From assembly GCA_937889595.1 (NCBI GenBank), contig CALAOR010000075.1, positions 47,826-111,825 on the forward strand: a stretch of 64,000 nucleotides of DNA. The letters run 5' to 3'. Origin of the DNA: an uncultured bacterium (lineage in GTDB: Bacteria > Oederibacteriota > PGYV01 > Palsa-1178). This document shows positions 49,324 to 58,183 of this stretch, in pieces. The notes below the pieces were generated by a model. The model did not search any database, had not been told where the DNA came from, and saw nothing but the letters and a program-made list of their open reading frames with translations. The position numbers and the translations under genes were made by a program. Each line of letters begins with the position of its first letter. The first letter of the stretch is position 1.

Positions 49324-50042
49324 TTTTGCACCCCGAATTTGAATAGCAGTACTCCAAGTTGTTCCTCTTCCGACGCGCCGGCCGGCAAAGGATCAAACTG
49401 CATTTTTCTTACCTGTGAAAAAGCCGCCCTGTCCAGCTCGGGATATCCGGATGTCCTGGCCAGCTTTACATTCTTTATGATACCGCTTGGCAGAACGGTT
49501 ATCTCTATCATGAGTTCTGTTTCTTCCGGAAGTTTCTCCGGAAAACGCCAGTCTACTTTTTTATATTTGCGCGCCGCTATGTCTCCGCTGATCGCCGGCG
49601 CGCTTCCCGCCACTGCCTTTTCCTCGGAATTTTCCGTTCCGGCGTCGTCCGATGAGGCATTATTGGCCGGCTCGCTTTCGTCGGTGGTATCCCTTAAGTT
49701 TTCACGGGTAATTCCCATGTCCAGCTTTGCTTTTTGTTCTTCTATTTTTTTAAGGAGGCTTTTTACATCGGCCGTATCATTTTTCTTAACCGGGGTTTTT
49801 TTCACTTCTTTTTTCTTCATTACAGTGGCGATTTTTTCCTGCTTTTTTTCGATCCCGATTGTTTTGAGTTCCTCGCCTGTCTGTCCCGTGTTTTGTTTTG
49901 CCTCTATCAGGGTGACATCGGTTATTAATGCCACTCTTAACGGCTGCTTTTGCACTATAAGATATGATAAAAGCAGCAGTATCATGGCATGTATGGTTAA
50001 AGATATGGCAAAAGAAGCGATATCGGTCCTGTCTGGCATCAT
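49320..50042 (-). CDS. tonB: TonB-family energy transducer
   Basis: 240 residues. One N-terminal transmembrane helix (AISLTIHAMILLLLSYLIV), a long charged linker (KKQEKIATVMKKKEVKK, then acidic), and a C-terminal TonB_C domain (LPEETELMIEITVLPSGIIKNVKLARTSGYPELDRAAFS). It links ExbB/ExbD proton flow to outer-membrane receptors. Start and stop overlap exbD and rsfS by four bases. The receptor may be the barrel encoded two genes upstream, although that protein has no clear plug. Confidence 0.9.
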   Translation of the reverse strand: MMPDRTDIASFAISLTIHAMILLLLSYLIVQKQPLRVALITDVTLIEAKQNTGQTGEELKTIGIEKKQEKIATVMKKKEVKKTPVKKNDTADVKSLLKKIEEQKAKLDMGITRENLRDTTDESEPANNASSDDAGTENSEEKAVAGSAPAISGDIAARKYKKVDWRFPEKLPEETELMIEITVLPSGIIKNVKLARTSGYPELDRAAFSQVRKMQFDPLPAGASEEEQLGVLLFKFGVQK

Positions 50043-50473
50043 TTATTTTCCTTTATTGCTCCCGTTGTGTCGGGGATCGTGGAAATGGCAAGCTTGTCCG
50101 CTCCGGCTTCCTTGGCTATTCCCATGATTTTCACGATATTTCCATGCAGCGCGTTTTTATCGCCTTCTATTATTACCCGTTTATTCCCGGTTTTTTGCAT
50201 GAGGGCCTTCAGCTCATTTAAGAACATTGTATCATCCGCCATTTCCGTCCCGTTCAAGAAAGTTTTTCCATCCTGCGAAACCGCCGCCACTATGTTATCC
50301 TCAAGCATTTCATCCGAAGGCGCTTTGGCGGAAGGCAGGTTTATCTTTATGTTCCCCTGGATTATAAAAGGCGTGGTTACCATGAAAATGACAAGCAGAA
50401 CCAGCATCACGTCGGTTAAAGGCGTGATGTTAATCTCCGCTATCAGTTTTTCCCTTTCCCTCTTTTTAAGCAT
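50039..50473 (-). CDS. exbD: ExbD/TolR biopolymer transport protein
   Basis: 144 residues. The N-terminal INITPLTDVMLVLLVIFMVTTPF carries the conserved transmembrane Asp; the periplasmic domain with KVIIEGDKNALHGNIVKIMGIAKEAGADKLAI is typical. It forms the proton channel with ExbB. exbB lies 4 bp upstream and tonB overlaps downstream. TolR is the alternative, but the following gene is TonB-like and no Tol-Pal genes are present. Confidence 0.93.
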   Translation of the reverse strand: MLKKREREKLIAEINITPLTDVMLVLLVIFMVTTPFIIQGNIKINLPSAKAPSDEMLEDNIVAAVSQDGKTFLNGTEMADDTMFLNELKALMQKTGNKRVIIEGDKNALHGNIVKIMGIAKEAGADKLAISTIPDTTGAIKENK

Positions 50474-50477
50474 GCAA

Positions 50478-51095
50478 TTACTCCTCCAGCAGATCCAGCA
50501 TTTGTGACCCTGCTGTTACGGCTTCATTTTCTATGGAATCAACCAGCCTAACGAAATAATTGTAAAATATTACCGCGGGTACCGCGACAAAAATACCCAT
50601 GGCAGTCGCAACAAGCGCTTCGGCAATGCCGCTGGCCACAACTGCGGGCCCTCCGCCGGAAGTAAGCGAAAGGTCGTGAAAAGCCCTTATGATACCGAGC
50701 ACGGTACCGAATAAGCCGATGAAAGGGGTGACATTTCCTATGGTCCCGAGTATGCCGAGCATTGACTGCATCCTCTCAGCTTCGCCATTTATGACCCTCT
50801 GCATGCCGTTTTCTATCTTTTCCCTGTCTTTCTTTTTATTCCTTACTCCTTCAAGAACTACCGCCGACACGGGCCCAGGGGTAGACTGGCACAGCGTTAT
50901 TACATCGTCAAAATCCCCGGACTTGACCAGGTTTTTGACTTTATCCATAAAATCCCTGGCCTTCACGCGTATGCGCGCGAACCTGATCGCCCGGTCTATC
51001 ACTATCCACCAGGAAAGAACCGAAATGCCGAGTAAAAATATAACGGTTACCCCGCCCTTCATCATCATCTGCCAGAATGAAAGTTCTCCAAACAT
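50478..51095 (-). CDS. exbB: ExbB/TolQ/MotA-family proton channel
   Basis: 205 residues with three transmembrane helices. SVLSWWIVIDRAIRFARIR is helix one's end; the conserved IGNVTPFIGLFGTVLGIIRAF and ALVATAMGIFVAVPAVIFYNYF hold the functional Thr/Ala residues. It pairs with ExbD to use the proton motive force. It lies 12 bp after the barrel gene and 4 bp before exbD. Confidence 0.94.
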   Translation of the reverse strand: MFGELSFWQMMMKGGVTVIFLLGISVLSWWIVIDRAIRFARIRVKARDFMDKVKNLVKSGDFDDVITLCQSTPGPVSAVVLEGVRNKKKDREKIENGMQRVINGEAERMQSMLGILGTIGNVTPFIGLFGTVLGIIRAFHDLSLTSGGGPAVVASGIAEALVATAMGIFVAVPAVIFYNYFVRLVDSIENEAVTAGSQMLDLLEE

Positions 51096-51107
51096 TTGTG
51101 TTCCTCC

Positions 51108-52820
51108 TTAAAAGTTTAAAGTGACGCCTAATCCCAGATTAATATTTTTTTCTTTGTAATAATATAACAGATAATAGTTATTATTCAATAAGTTATTTAT
51201 ATAACCTGTTACGGAGAGCATGCCGTTGATCTTGCGCGAAACAGAAGCGTCAATCACGGCGTATGCCCCGGCTTTATACAGCTGCGTACCCATAAAACCG
51301 CTCAGCATTTTTAACGCAAGGTTAAAGTTCCACTCCGCGAGTTCATACGAGCCTTTAAGGGCAAATTCATTTTGCGGCAGATAAGTCTGGGTGTAGGCCC
51401 CGGTTTTTATGATGTTTTTGTATTCGTAGGATACATTTAAACTTATGGCTTTCAATTTCAGGGCCTCCACGCTTATCCCCGCCCGGCTGTATTCAAGGTC
51501 GTTATTCAAAAGCGTGTAATACCTCGCCCCCGGCACTTCGTCAAGCATAAGTGAATCGTTTGTAGTTTTATATCCCCAGTAAGCATCGACGAAAACGCCC
51601 GCCACATTCCAGTTAATCCCGGTTTTTATGTCAAGCAGGTCCGTGGATGGCTTCACGGCATCAGGTAACAGAAAATTCCCCGGCATCAAAAGTGTGTAAT
51701 CAGGCGCCCGCATTGTTGGATCCATGGCGGCGTAAATTGACAGGTCGGGCATTATGTCATAATTCGCGTTCAGATAAAAACCAAGGTAGAAATTATTGCC
51801 GGTTAACCTGTAATCTACCAGCCTCAAACCCACCTGCACCACGACAGGTTCAAAATAAAGTATTCCTTTTACCAGAAGGTCGGCATTTACCACCCCCTGA
51901 TAAACCGTGCCGGCCATGCGCTGCTCGGCCGCCCAGAAATCCAAAGAAGAAACAAGTTTCATTTTCCTTCCCTTATCTATGTCAAAATCCCTGTCGATCA
52001 AAGCTGAAATCACGGTCCTATTTTCTTTGTAAATCTTTTCCTTCAGGTCATTTTCCGTATTAAAATAAGTGTACCCCATGGTCCCTGAAAAGCCGTATTC
52101 ATCCGCTTTTCCGGAGAAACTCGCCGTAAGGGAAACATCGCTTGTGTCCATTTCTTTCCCGAAAATATTCCCCGGCGCGTCCGTGTAAGGGTTGCCGTAA
52201 GAGCTTATATCCGCGTTAACCCTGTATACCGCGTCGATAAAATCGTATTTTGTGGCGTAAAAAAGATCACCAAAATTCAGGTTGTCATATGTATCCCTGT
52301 TGTTAACCGAATTGTTCAGGAAATTATTATGCGTCATCCTGAAAACCGCCTTATTATCCTTGTCAAAGGCCTTGCCTATTATACCGTCTGCGAGAATATT
52401 GGTGTAGCTGCCTGCCGACAGTTTCAACTGTCCGATGTAATCCCTGTCGGCCGGTATGTCTAGGGCTTTCGGCGATAGGGATTCTTCCTTGAGATAATAA
52501 TCAGGCATGTATATCTTTTCTTTTTCATAAAGTATGTTCTTCACGCTCTGCAGGTCCTCAAGGGATGTTATCTCCCTTTTAAGCATGTTTTTGGTATCCA
52601 CCTGGCCGGTTATCCTGATCTCAGGCACCTTAAAATCAAAACCCTCGTCCTTTTTGACGGTAGTTGTGTTGCCTTCCGTACCGGCGGTGTAAGCGCCCTT
52701 TTCATATGACGGTTTTTCCTGTATGTCGGTTATGGAGTCGGGTTCCGCATCTGACGCGGCCGCCGCAGATACAAAACAGGCCGCAGCTATAAAACAAATG
52801 AGAAGTATTATTCTTTTCAC
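51108..52820 (-). CDS. Outer-membrane beta-barrel, TonB-receptor-like, lacking a plug
   Basis: 570 residues. Signal peptide (LLICFIAAACFVSAAAAS), then a short periplasmic region (1-130) with VPEIRITGQVD, which could act as a TonB-box-like segment, and then about 430 residues of alternating amphipathic strands ending in the C-terminal Phe motif (LGLGVTLNF). No classic plug motif is seen. Its start overlaps the giant TPR gene, and exbB, exbD and tonB follow. Structure and context suggest a TonB-linked porin or receptor; the substrate is not evident. Confidence 0.78.
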   Translation of the reverse strand: MKRIILLICFIAAACFVSAAAASDAEPDSITDIQEKPSYEKGAYTAGTEGNTTTVKKDEGFDFKVPEIRITGQVDTKNMLKREITSLEDLQSVKNILYEKEKIYMPDYYLKEESLSPKALDIPADRDYIGQLKLSAGSYTNILADGIIGKAFDKDNKAVFRMTHNNFLNNSVNNRDTYDNLNFGDLFYATKYDFIDAVYRVNADISSYGNPYTDAPGNIFGKEMDTSDVSLTASFSGKADEYGFSGTMGYTYFNTENDLKEKIYKENRTVISALIDRDFDIDKGRKMKLVSSLDFWAAEQRMAGTVYQGVVNADLLVKGILYFEPVVVQVGLRLVDYRLTGNNFYLGFYLNANYDIMPDLSIYAAMDPTMRAPDYTLLMPGNFLLPDAVKPSTDLLDIKTGINWNVAGVFVDAYWGYKTTNDSLMLDEVPGARYYTLLNNDLEYSRAGISVEALKLKAISLNVSYEYKNIIKTGAYTQTYLPQNEFALKGSYELAEWNFNLALKMLSGFMGTQLYKAGAYAVIDASVSRKINGMLSVTGYINNLLNNNYYLLYYYKEKNINLGLGVTLNF

Positions 52821-55792
52821 TGCTGTTTTCCTTTCACAGGGCCGCCCGCAGGAACCGGGTTTAAAAGTTTATACTGTTCTTCGAGAAGTTCTATCTTCTT
52901 TTGGGCCGTATCGGTGTACTTTGCCTGTTTTGTGGCAAGAAGTATTTTTTTGTATGTCTTTATCGCGGCTTTTAATTCGTTGTTTTTCTCGTAAAGCTTG
53001 CCTGCGGCGTCAAGCGCGGATATGACCCAAAGTTCCTCTGTTTTGAAATTATCATATACCTTCATGTAGCTTTCGATCGCCTTTTCATTTTCCTTTTCAG
53101 AGCCATAGCAGTCCGCTATCCAGAACTGAGCCTCAACAGCCTTTGCTTTTTTCATGCCGACCACGGTTTCAAAAACCGCAATCGCCTTGTCATAATCCTT
53201 GTTATCCTGGTAAAGATAAGCCAGGTTCATGTTTGCCCGTTCAAATAATCCGGAATCCTTATACTCGTCTATCAGCTTTTTATACCATTTTTCCGTATTT
53301 GGCATGTCATTGTTCCTTTTATACGACATGGCCAGGTTAAAATATGCTTCCCCTGCGAATTTTGAATCCTTATACTTTTCAATGAAATCGTTATAAGCCG
53401 CGATAGCGTTGGTAAAATCACGCTGTTTATAATAGCATCCTGCGCTGTTAAATGACGCTTTTTCGGCGAACTGCGTACCCGGATATCTTACGATCATATC
53501 TTTAAAGGCATTCACGGCATCCCCGTAATTTTTCAGGTTCATGAAGGATACGCCCATCCAGTAGTACGCGTTGTCCGCGAGCGGATTTTTCGGGTTCTTG
53601 TCCAGGAACCTGCGGAACTCGGTAATAGCTGTGTCAAACTTTGAATTATTGAAATAATGCTCCGCTATCCTGTACTGGATCTCAGGGGTAAAACTTGAAT
53701 CCGGGTACTTGTCGACAAACTGTTTTGAAAGCTCCACGGCTTTTTCCGGCTGATTTAACTGGTAATACGACCACTGTATCCCATAGAGGGCTTCTCCCAC
53801 GCGGTAATGGTCCGGGAAATTATCAACAAGATTTTTATAATAACCTATGGCCTTTTCATAATCTTTTTTATTGTAGTATGAATCCCCGACTTTCAGCATG
53901 GCCTCCTGGTACAGGTGGGTGCTCTTATACAGGTCAATTATCACGGTAAAGGAAAGTATGGCCCTGTCAAAATCATTCATCCTGAAATAGCACCAGCCTA
54001 TACGGTACTGTGCCTCGGCTTTTTTTACCGGGTCCGCAACCAGGGTCTGGTACCTGTTCCAAAAAACGATCGCGGGCTCGAATTTTTCCTTCCTATAGTA
54101 GCACCATGCCGCATAAAAAACCGAATCCTCCCTCATGGATTTTGATACGGACTTTTCATTTATAATCTCCGTAAATAATGCCAGGGCCGTGTCAAACTTA
54201 TTTAAGCCGTAAAAACAATTGGCTCTCATAAAATCCGCCCTTAACCTTGTTTCCCTGTCTAATGCAAGTGATTTTGCTTTTTCAAACACGCCCAGTGCGC
54301 CGTCGTATTTATTCGCGGCATAAAGCAGCCACCCCTTGCCGTAATAAGCCTCCGCTTTCAAATCGCCATTTTTTGGATAATTATCAATGACATCATCGTA
54401 ATATTTGCCTGCTTCTTCGGGCTTGCCCATCTCGTAATAATCGTCGCCGGTTTTCAGCGTTGCCTTGGCTTTAATTTCACCGGAAGCCGCCGGGTCGGCC
54501 ATGATCCCCGAATATATGGCGATTGAACCCATGTAATCGGATGATTTATACAGGCACCATCCCTGCATATAACGGGCCATAACCTTATCTGCGGGATATG
54601 CCTGTTCTATGCGCAGATATATGTCTTTTGCCCTTCCATAGTTTCCCTGCGTGACATAAATATCGGCTGTCATGAATAACGCGGCGCGGTTCAGCTCTTC
54701 CACGGAATATTTTGTCATGACTTCGCCGAACTGCAGCAGCGCGTCCTCCAGATCACCCTGGTTATAGTAATACTGCCCCAGTGCGTACTGCGCGTAGGCG
54801 GAAGGTATTGTGTCCGGATATTTATCAATGACGCGTTTATACTGGGCAAGCGCCTTTGCCGCGTCGCCTGACGCCTCAAGGCACAGCCCCTTTTTATACT
54901 CCGACCAGGTGGTCAAAAGGTCGTTCCCGTAATCCGCTATAATACCGTCATACATGGCCAGCGCTTTATTGTACTGTTTTGTCATGTAGTAATTCCAGGC
55001 CAGAAAATACTTCATGAGGACCTTGAACTTATAATCATCCTCTTTTCCCACGAGGCCGGTTATGATCTTAATCGAACGGTCATATTGTTTTAACGCGTAG
55101 TACGCATTGGCTTTCCTGAATTCCGAGTGGTTTATTATTTTACTGGAAGGAAATTCGTTTTTAACCCGGTCAAAATACCTTATGGCTTCTTTGCAGTCTT
55201 TTTCCAGGTCAGCGCCTTCAGCCAGGGACTTTTCATAATAAACCCTGCCTTTTAAGTAATAAACATAATCAAAATGCGCATAATCCGTGAAAACTTCCAT
55301 GCGGTTTAGGGCGTCTATGGCGCCGCTGTAATTGCCGGTTAAGAACATGTTTTCGCCAAGAAGCAGGTACGCGTCTTTCGTAAGGTAAGAACCCGGATAG
55401 TCTTTCAGCAGCAGGTTAATGTACTTTATGGAATTATCATAATCTTTCAGCTGGTAATAACATTCGGCCGCCCTGTAATAAAGTTCTTTCTTGTATTTGT
55501 TGGCCGCATCGCTGTATTTTTCAATTATTGATATATAGGATTCAAGAGCTTTGCGGTACTGTCCGGTGGCATACTCCGTCTCCCCTGCCATGAAACGCGC
55601 GCTCCCGGCAAGCGGATCCTCGGGCCGAAGCGAAGTGAACGAATTAAAAAGTGTCTCAGCCAGGGAGTAATTGCTGTTCAAAAACAGCGAGTAAGCGAGG
55701 TCATACTGCAGCACAGGAGGCTGGGCAAATGCCCGCACTGCCACGGCAAACAATACAAATGTGAAAACTGTAATAAAACGTATTTTCCTCAT
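52817..55792 (-). CDS. Large exported TPR-repeat protein
   Basis: 991 residues. Signal peptide (ITVFTFVLFAVAVRAFA), then about twenty-five TPR-like units filling the whole length, many with a YYNQGDLEDALLQFGEV-like pattern, and a Pro/Gly tail. It resembles periplasmic TPR proteins of the BamD/YbgF/CpoB type but is far longer. First in the operon, it shares a four-base overlap with the barrel gene, suggesting a joint outer-membrane or envelope machine with ExbBD/TonB. A strong promoter lies upstream. Confidence 0.88.
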   Translation of the reverse strand: MRKIRFITVFTFVLFAVAVRAFAQPPVLQYDLAYSLFLNSNYSLAETLFNSFTSLRPEDPLAGSARFMAGETEYATGQYRKALESYISIIEKYSDAANKYKKELYYRAAECYYQLKDYDNSIKYINLLLKDYPGSYLTKDAYLLLGENMFLTGNYSGAIDALNRMEVFTDYAHFDYVYYLKGRVYYEKSLAEGADLEKDCKEAIRYFDRVKNEFPSSKIINHSEFRKANAYYALKQYDRSIKIITGLVGKEDDYKFKVLMKYFLAWNYYMTKQYNKALAMYDGIIADYGNDLLTTWSEYKKGLCLEASGDAAKALAQYKRVIDKYPDTIPSAYAQYALGQYYYNQGDLEDALLQFGEVMTKYSVEELNRAALFMTADIYVTQGNYGRAKDIYLRIEQAYPADKVMARYMQGWCLYKSSDYMGSIAIYSGIMADPAASGEIKAKATLKTGDDYYEMGKPEEAGKYYDDVIDNYPKNGDLKAEAYYGKGWLLYAANKYDGALGVFEKAKSLALDRETRLRADFMRANCFYGLNKFDTALALFTEIINEKSVSKSMREDSVFYAAWCYYRKEKFEPAIVFWNRYQTLVADPVKKAEAQYRIGWCYFRMNDFDRAILSFTVIIDLYKSTHLYQEAMLKVGDSYYNKKDYEKAIGYYKNLVDNFPDHYRVGEALYGIQWSYYQLNQPEKAVELSKQFVDKYPDSSFTPEIQYRIAEHYFNNSKFDTAITEFRRFLDKNPKNPLADNAYYWMGVSFMNLKNYGDAVNAFKDMIVRYPGTQFAEKASFNSAGCYYKQRDFTNAIAAYNDFIEKYKDSKFAGEAYFNLAMSYKRNNDMPNTEKWYKKLIDEYKDSGLFERANMNLAYLYQDNKDYDKAIAVFETVVGMKKAKAVEAQFWIADCYGSEKENEKAIESYMKVYDNFKTEELWVISALDAAGKLYEKNNELKAAIKTYKKILLATKQAKYTDTAQKKIELLEEQYKLLNPVPAGGPVKGKQQ

Positions 55793-55827
55793 TTTACCTC
55801 GGATGTTTTTAAGTTAAGTACCATTTA

Positions 55828-55855
55828 TTATTAACAAAAATAGGCTTTATGTCAA
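55828..55855 (-). promoter_or_regulatory. Promoter of the TPR-barrel-ExbBD operon
   Basis: Minus strand: perfect TTGACA (55855-55850), 16 nt, TAATAA (55833-55828). It lies about 35 bp before the TPR start. Confidence 0.6.
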
Positions 55856-55867
55856 CATATTTAGATG

Positions 55868-55912
55868 CATCCTAAAATCGCATTAGAGGTCTATATATGC
55901 GATTTTAGGATG
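55868..55912. repeat. Perfect 16-bp inverted repeat upstream of the TPR operon
   Basis: CATCCTAAAATCGCAT and its exact complement are separated by 13 nt, starting 13 bp upstream of the -35 box. It may be a regulatory site or a short mobile palindrome. Confidence 0.6.
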
Positions 55913-55956
55913 GTGTAAGACCCCATTTTAATCAAATATTACGAATTCCGGCACAA

Positions 55957-56049
55957 GTCCGCCGGAGCTTTAGCGAAGGTGGACACACAAAGTGTGTTGA
56001 CAGGATTATTCGGCCACCCGCTGGTGACGGCATGATATGCCGCCACTAC
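55957..56049. repeat. Two palindromic repeats, CCGCC type and GTAG type
   Basis: GTCCGCCGGAGC..GCGAAGGTGGAC at 55957-55984, and on the minus strand a GTAGTGGCGGCATA hairpin at 56049-56026. With the inverted repeat and the terminator they account for the 350-bp gap 55793-56140. Confidence 0.65.
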
Positions 56050-56090
56050 CTCCATTCTCATTTGACCTTCTCTAACGTCTTTAACCACTA

Positions 56091-56122
56091 AAAAAAAGGC
56101 CCCTTATGCAGGGGCCCTTTAA
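56091..56122 (-). terminator. Terminator of the LysM protein gene
   Basis: Stem GGCCCCT/AGGGGCC (56098-56116); on the minus strand seven T follow. It lies about 20 bp past the stop. Confidence 0.9.
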
Positions 56123-56140
56123 AAACTATCCAACTATCAT

Positions 56141-56920
56141 TTAGTACTTGATAGGAAGCGACTTTCTTGGTTCTGCGTGCGGTTCAAATGGCGGTGTTTC
56201 TTTTGCCTTGCCTACGGCATCATCTTCTTCGTCAGAAGTGAAGTTCTTGCTGATTTTTAAGGCCTGCCTCGGATATATCAAATCCGGATCCTCGATTGAA
56301 GCCCTGTTTGTCTTGAATACCAAGGGCCATTTAAAGGCATTGCCATATACTGAGTTTTTTCCTGATATGCGCCAGAGGCTGTCTCCGTTTTTAACCGAAT
56401 AATTTGATGTTCCCGCTTTAGGCGCTTTAGATCTTGATTTCTTAACAACTCTCTCGGGAGTTGCCGGTGCTTTGGCTTCTTCCCCTATAGGAGCAGGAGC
56501 TGATGCTTCTTCAGCCGGCGGCGGCGGTAATGCGCCCGTGTCATCGCCCGGTGGAGGAGGAAGTGCTCCGCTTGCTTCTTCAGCCGGTGGCGGCGGCAGT
56601 GCTCCGCCTGCTTCTTCTCCCGGTGGCGGCGGCAGTGCTCCGCCTGCTTCTTCTCCCGGCGGCGGCGGCAATGCGCCCGTGTCATCGCCCGGTGGAGGAG
56701 GAAGTGCATCGTTCGGAGCTGATGCTGTTGATTCTCCCGGAGGAGGCGGAAGGGCTGCATCACCCATTCCTGCTCCGCCCGGAGGCGGCGGTAATAAGTC
56801 CTCATTTGCGTCCGGCGGCGGCGGCAAAGCAAAATCATCCGCGTGTACTGCTATAGGCATTACAAAAAATAGTGCAAGAAATGCTGTTACAAGAGTAAAT
56901 AACCCAAGTTTCTTAAGCAT
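56141..56920 (-). CDS. Exported LysM protein with Pro-Gly-Glu repeats
   Basis: 259 residues from the ATG at 56920, which has GAGGAGG upstream; the longer in-frame ORF would run into the tRNA-Gly gene and is rejected. Signal peptide (LVTAFLALFFVMPIAVHA), a proline-rich region of about ten PPPPGE/PPPPAEEA-type repeats, and a C-terminal LysM-like domain (YSVKNGDSLWRISGKNSVYGNAFKWPLVFKTNR...LIYPRQALKI). It likely binds peptidoglycan, with the Pro-rich part as a spacer across the periplasm. It is monocistronic between a tRNA and a terminator. Confidence 0.85.
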   Translation of the reverse strand: MLKKLGLFTLVTAFLALFFVMPIAVHADDFALPPPPDANEDLLPPPPGGAGMGDAALPPPPGESTASAPNDALPPPPGDDTGALPPPPGEEAGGALPPPPGEEAGGALPPPPAEEASGALPPPPGDDTGALPPPPAEEASAPAPIGEEAKAPATPERVVKKSRSKAPKAGTSNYSVKNGDSLWRISGKNSVYGNAFKWPLVFKTNRASIEDPDLIYPRQALKISKNFTSDEEDDAVGKAKETPPFEPHAEPRKSLPIKY

Positions 56921-56968
56921 TAACCCTACCTCCTCAAAATATATTTTTACCGTCCCAATAATTAAAAA

Positions 56969-57043
56969 TGGAGCGGGAAACGGGGTTTGAACCCGCGACC
57001 TTCTCGTTGGCAACGAGACGCTCTACCACTGAGCTATTCCCGC
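56969..57043 (-). tRNA. tRNA-Gly(GCC)
   Basis: Minus strand: acceptor GCGGGAA/TTCCCGC, D-arm GCTC/GAGC, anticodon stem CTCGT/ACGAG with loop TTGCCAA, T-loop TTCAAAC. The discriminator T and CCA are encoded. Confidence 0.95.
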
Positions 57044-57124
57044 CTGTCAAAAAACTGTTTCAATTATAATAATTTTTGCCTTTTCTGTCAATGCTAATTT
57101 AGGCAATCCCCACGTTAAAAGTAT

Positions 57125-57245
57125 CAATACTAGACCTGAACCCTGCCTATAAGGGTAAGGATTAAGGGTAAGAAGGAAGGGATTTTCTGATAGTTTGAGA
57201 GTAGTCAACCGTTTTCCCTACTCCTCACCCTTACTCCTTACCCTA
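57125..57245. repeat. AGGGTAAGG short-word arrays in opposite orientations
   Basis: AAGGGTAAGG-type words (57125-57180) face CCTCACCCTTACTCC (57215-57245). A related run, AAGGGTAAGGAGGGAGGG, lies at 28998-29015 beside the ABC permease gene. They fill the gap before the patatin gene. Confidence 0.6.
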
Positions 57246-57285
57246 CCAAATTTTCATCAGAAAATTTGGTATTCAATCACAAATC

Positions 57286-58107
57286 CTACGTCCTGTCCTT
57301 GGTTAACATATCCTTAACCTTGCCCAGCAAAGACCTCTTTTCCTTTATCTTCGCCAGTATGCCCCCTATTTCATTTTCCGCGGCTTCTTCGCCTTTTTTT
57401 ATGATCTTTTCCTTCTGGGAAAGATCAAAAGGCGCGAAGTTTTTTACGTCAGGCATTATCATGAAGTCAGCGTCCTTATAGGACCTGAACCCGCTGTTTT
57501 CCTGTATCATGATGAGAAAACTCTGCCATACTATGTTAAATATATCGTGGTTTTTGAGCACGTTCGGCTTTGCCTTGGCAATCACATCCACGCCTATTAT
57601 GAAGTCAGCACCCATGTTTTTTACCACATTTATCGGGACATTATTTGTGATGCCTCCGTCCACAAATACACCGTCGTCATATACCGCAGGCGTAAATATT
57701 GCCGGCAAAGAACAGCTGGCGCGTATCGCGGCGCCCATGGAACCCTTGTCAAAAACCCTCTCTTTGCCGTCCAGGAGGTTTGTCGCCACAGCCGCGAATT
57801 TTATTTTGGTATCCTCTATTTCCCTGCATTTTGAATACTTATCCACAAAATTTTTGAGCCTGTCTATGGACATGAACCCTTCCGTGGGTATCGTAACACT
57901 CACGATTTCCTGCCATTTAAATTCCTTTGATATCTTTTCAACGTCTGCTATGGACAATCCTGACGCGTAAGTTCCGCCTATTAATGAGCCTATGGAAGTA
58001 CCGGCTATAAAATCAGGTATTATTCCGTTTGCCTCAAGTACTTTTATGACGCCTATGTGCGCGTACCCGTAAATAGCTCCGCCTCCAAGCGCAAGTCCGA
58101 TCTTCAT
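57286..58107 (-). CDS. Patatin-like phospholipase
   Basis: 273 residues. GLALGGGAIYGYAHIG is the oxyanion-hole loop, IAGTSIGSLIGG carries the nucleophile Ser in GxSxG, and FVDGGITNNVP gives the catalytic Asp in DGG. It has the RssA/YlbK-type bacterial patatin layout, with no signal peptide. It acts as a lipid acyl hydrolase on membrane phospholipids. Heptad repeats flank its start. Confidence 0.93.
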   Translation of the reverse strand: MKIGLALGGGAIYGYAHIGVIKVLEANGIIPDFIAGTSIGSLIGGTYASGLSIADVEKISKEFKWQEIVSVTIPTEGFMSIDRLKNFVDKYSKCREIEDTKIKFAAVATNLLDGKERVFDKGSMGAAIRASCSLPAIFTPAVYDDGVFVDGGITNNVPINVVKNMGADFIIGVDVIAKAKPNVLKNHDIFNIVWQSFLIMIQENSGFRSYKDADFMIMPDVKNFAPFDLSQKEKIIKKGEEAAENEIGGILAKIKEKRSLLGKVKDMLTKDRT

Positions 58108-58117
58108 TGTAAAACCT

Positions 58118-58182
58118 CCGTGTTCTCTGTTCTCTGTTCTCTGTTCAGAAGTCAGACAAAGAACAGAGAACAGAGAACAATC
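58118..58182. repeat. GTTCTCT heptad inverted pair
   Basis: Three to four GTTCTCT words, a short loop, then complementary GAACAGA words. The same word family occurs at 4826 and 14672. Confidence 0.8.
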
Positions 58183-58183
58183 T

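Noticed and set aside
56921..57013. N-terminal extension of the LysM protein
   Set aside because: It overlaps the tRNA-Gly gene; the signal peptide and SD are at 56920.
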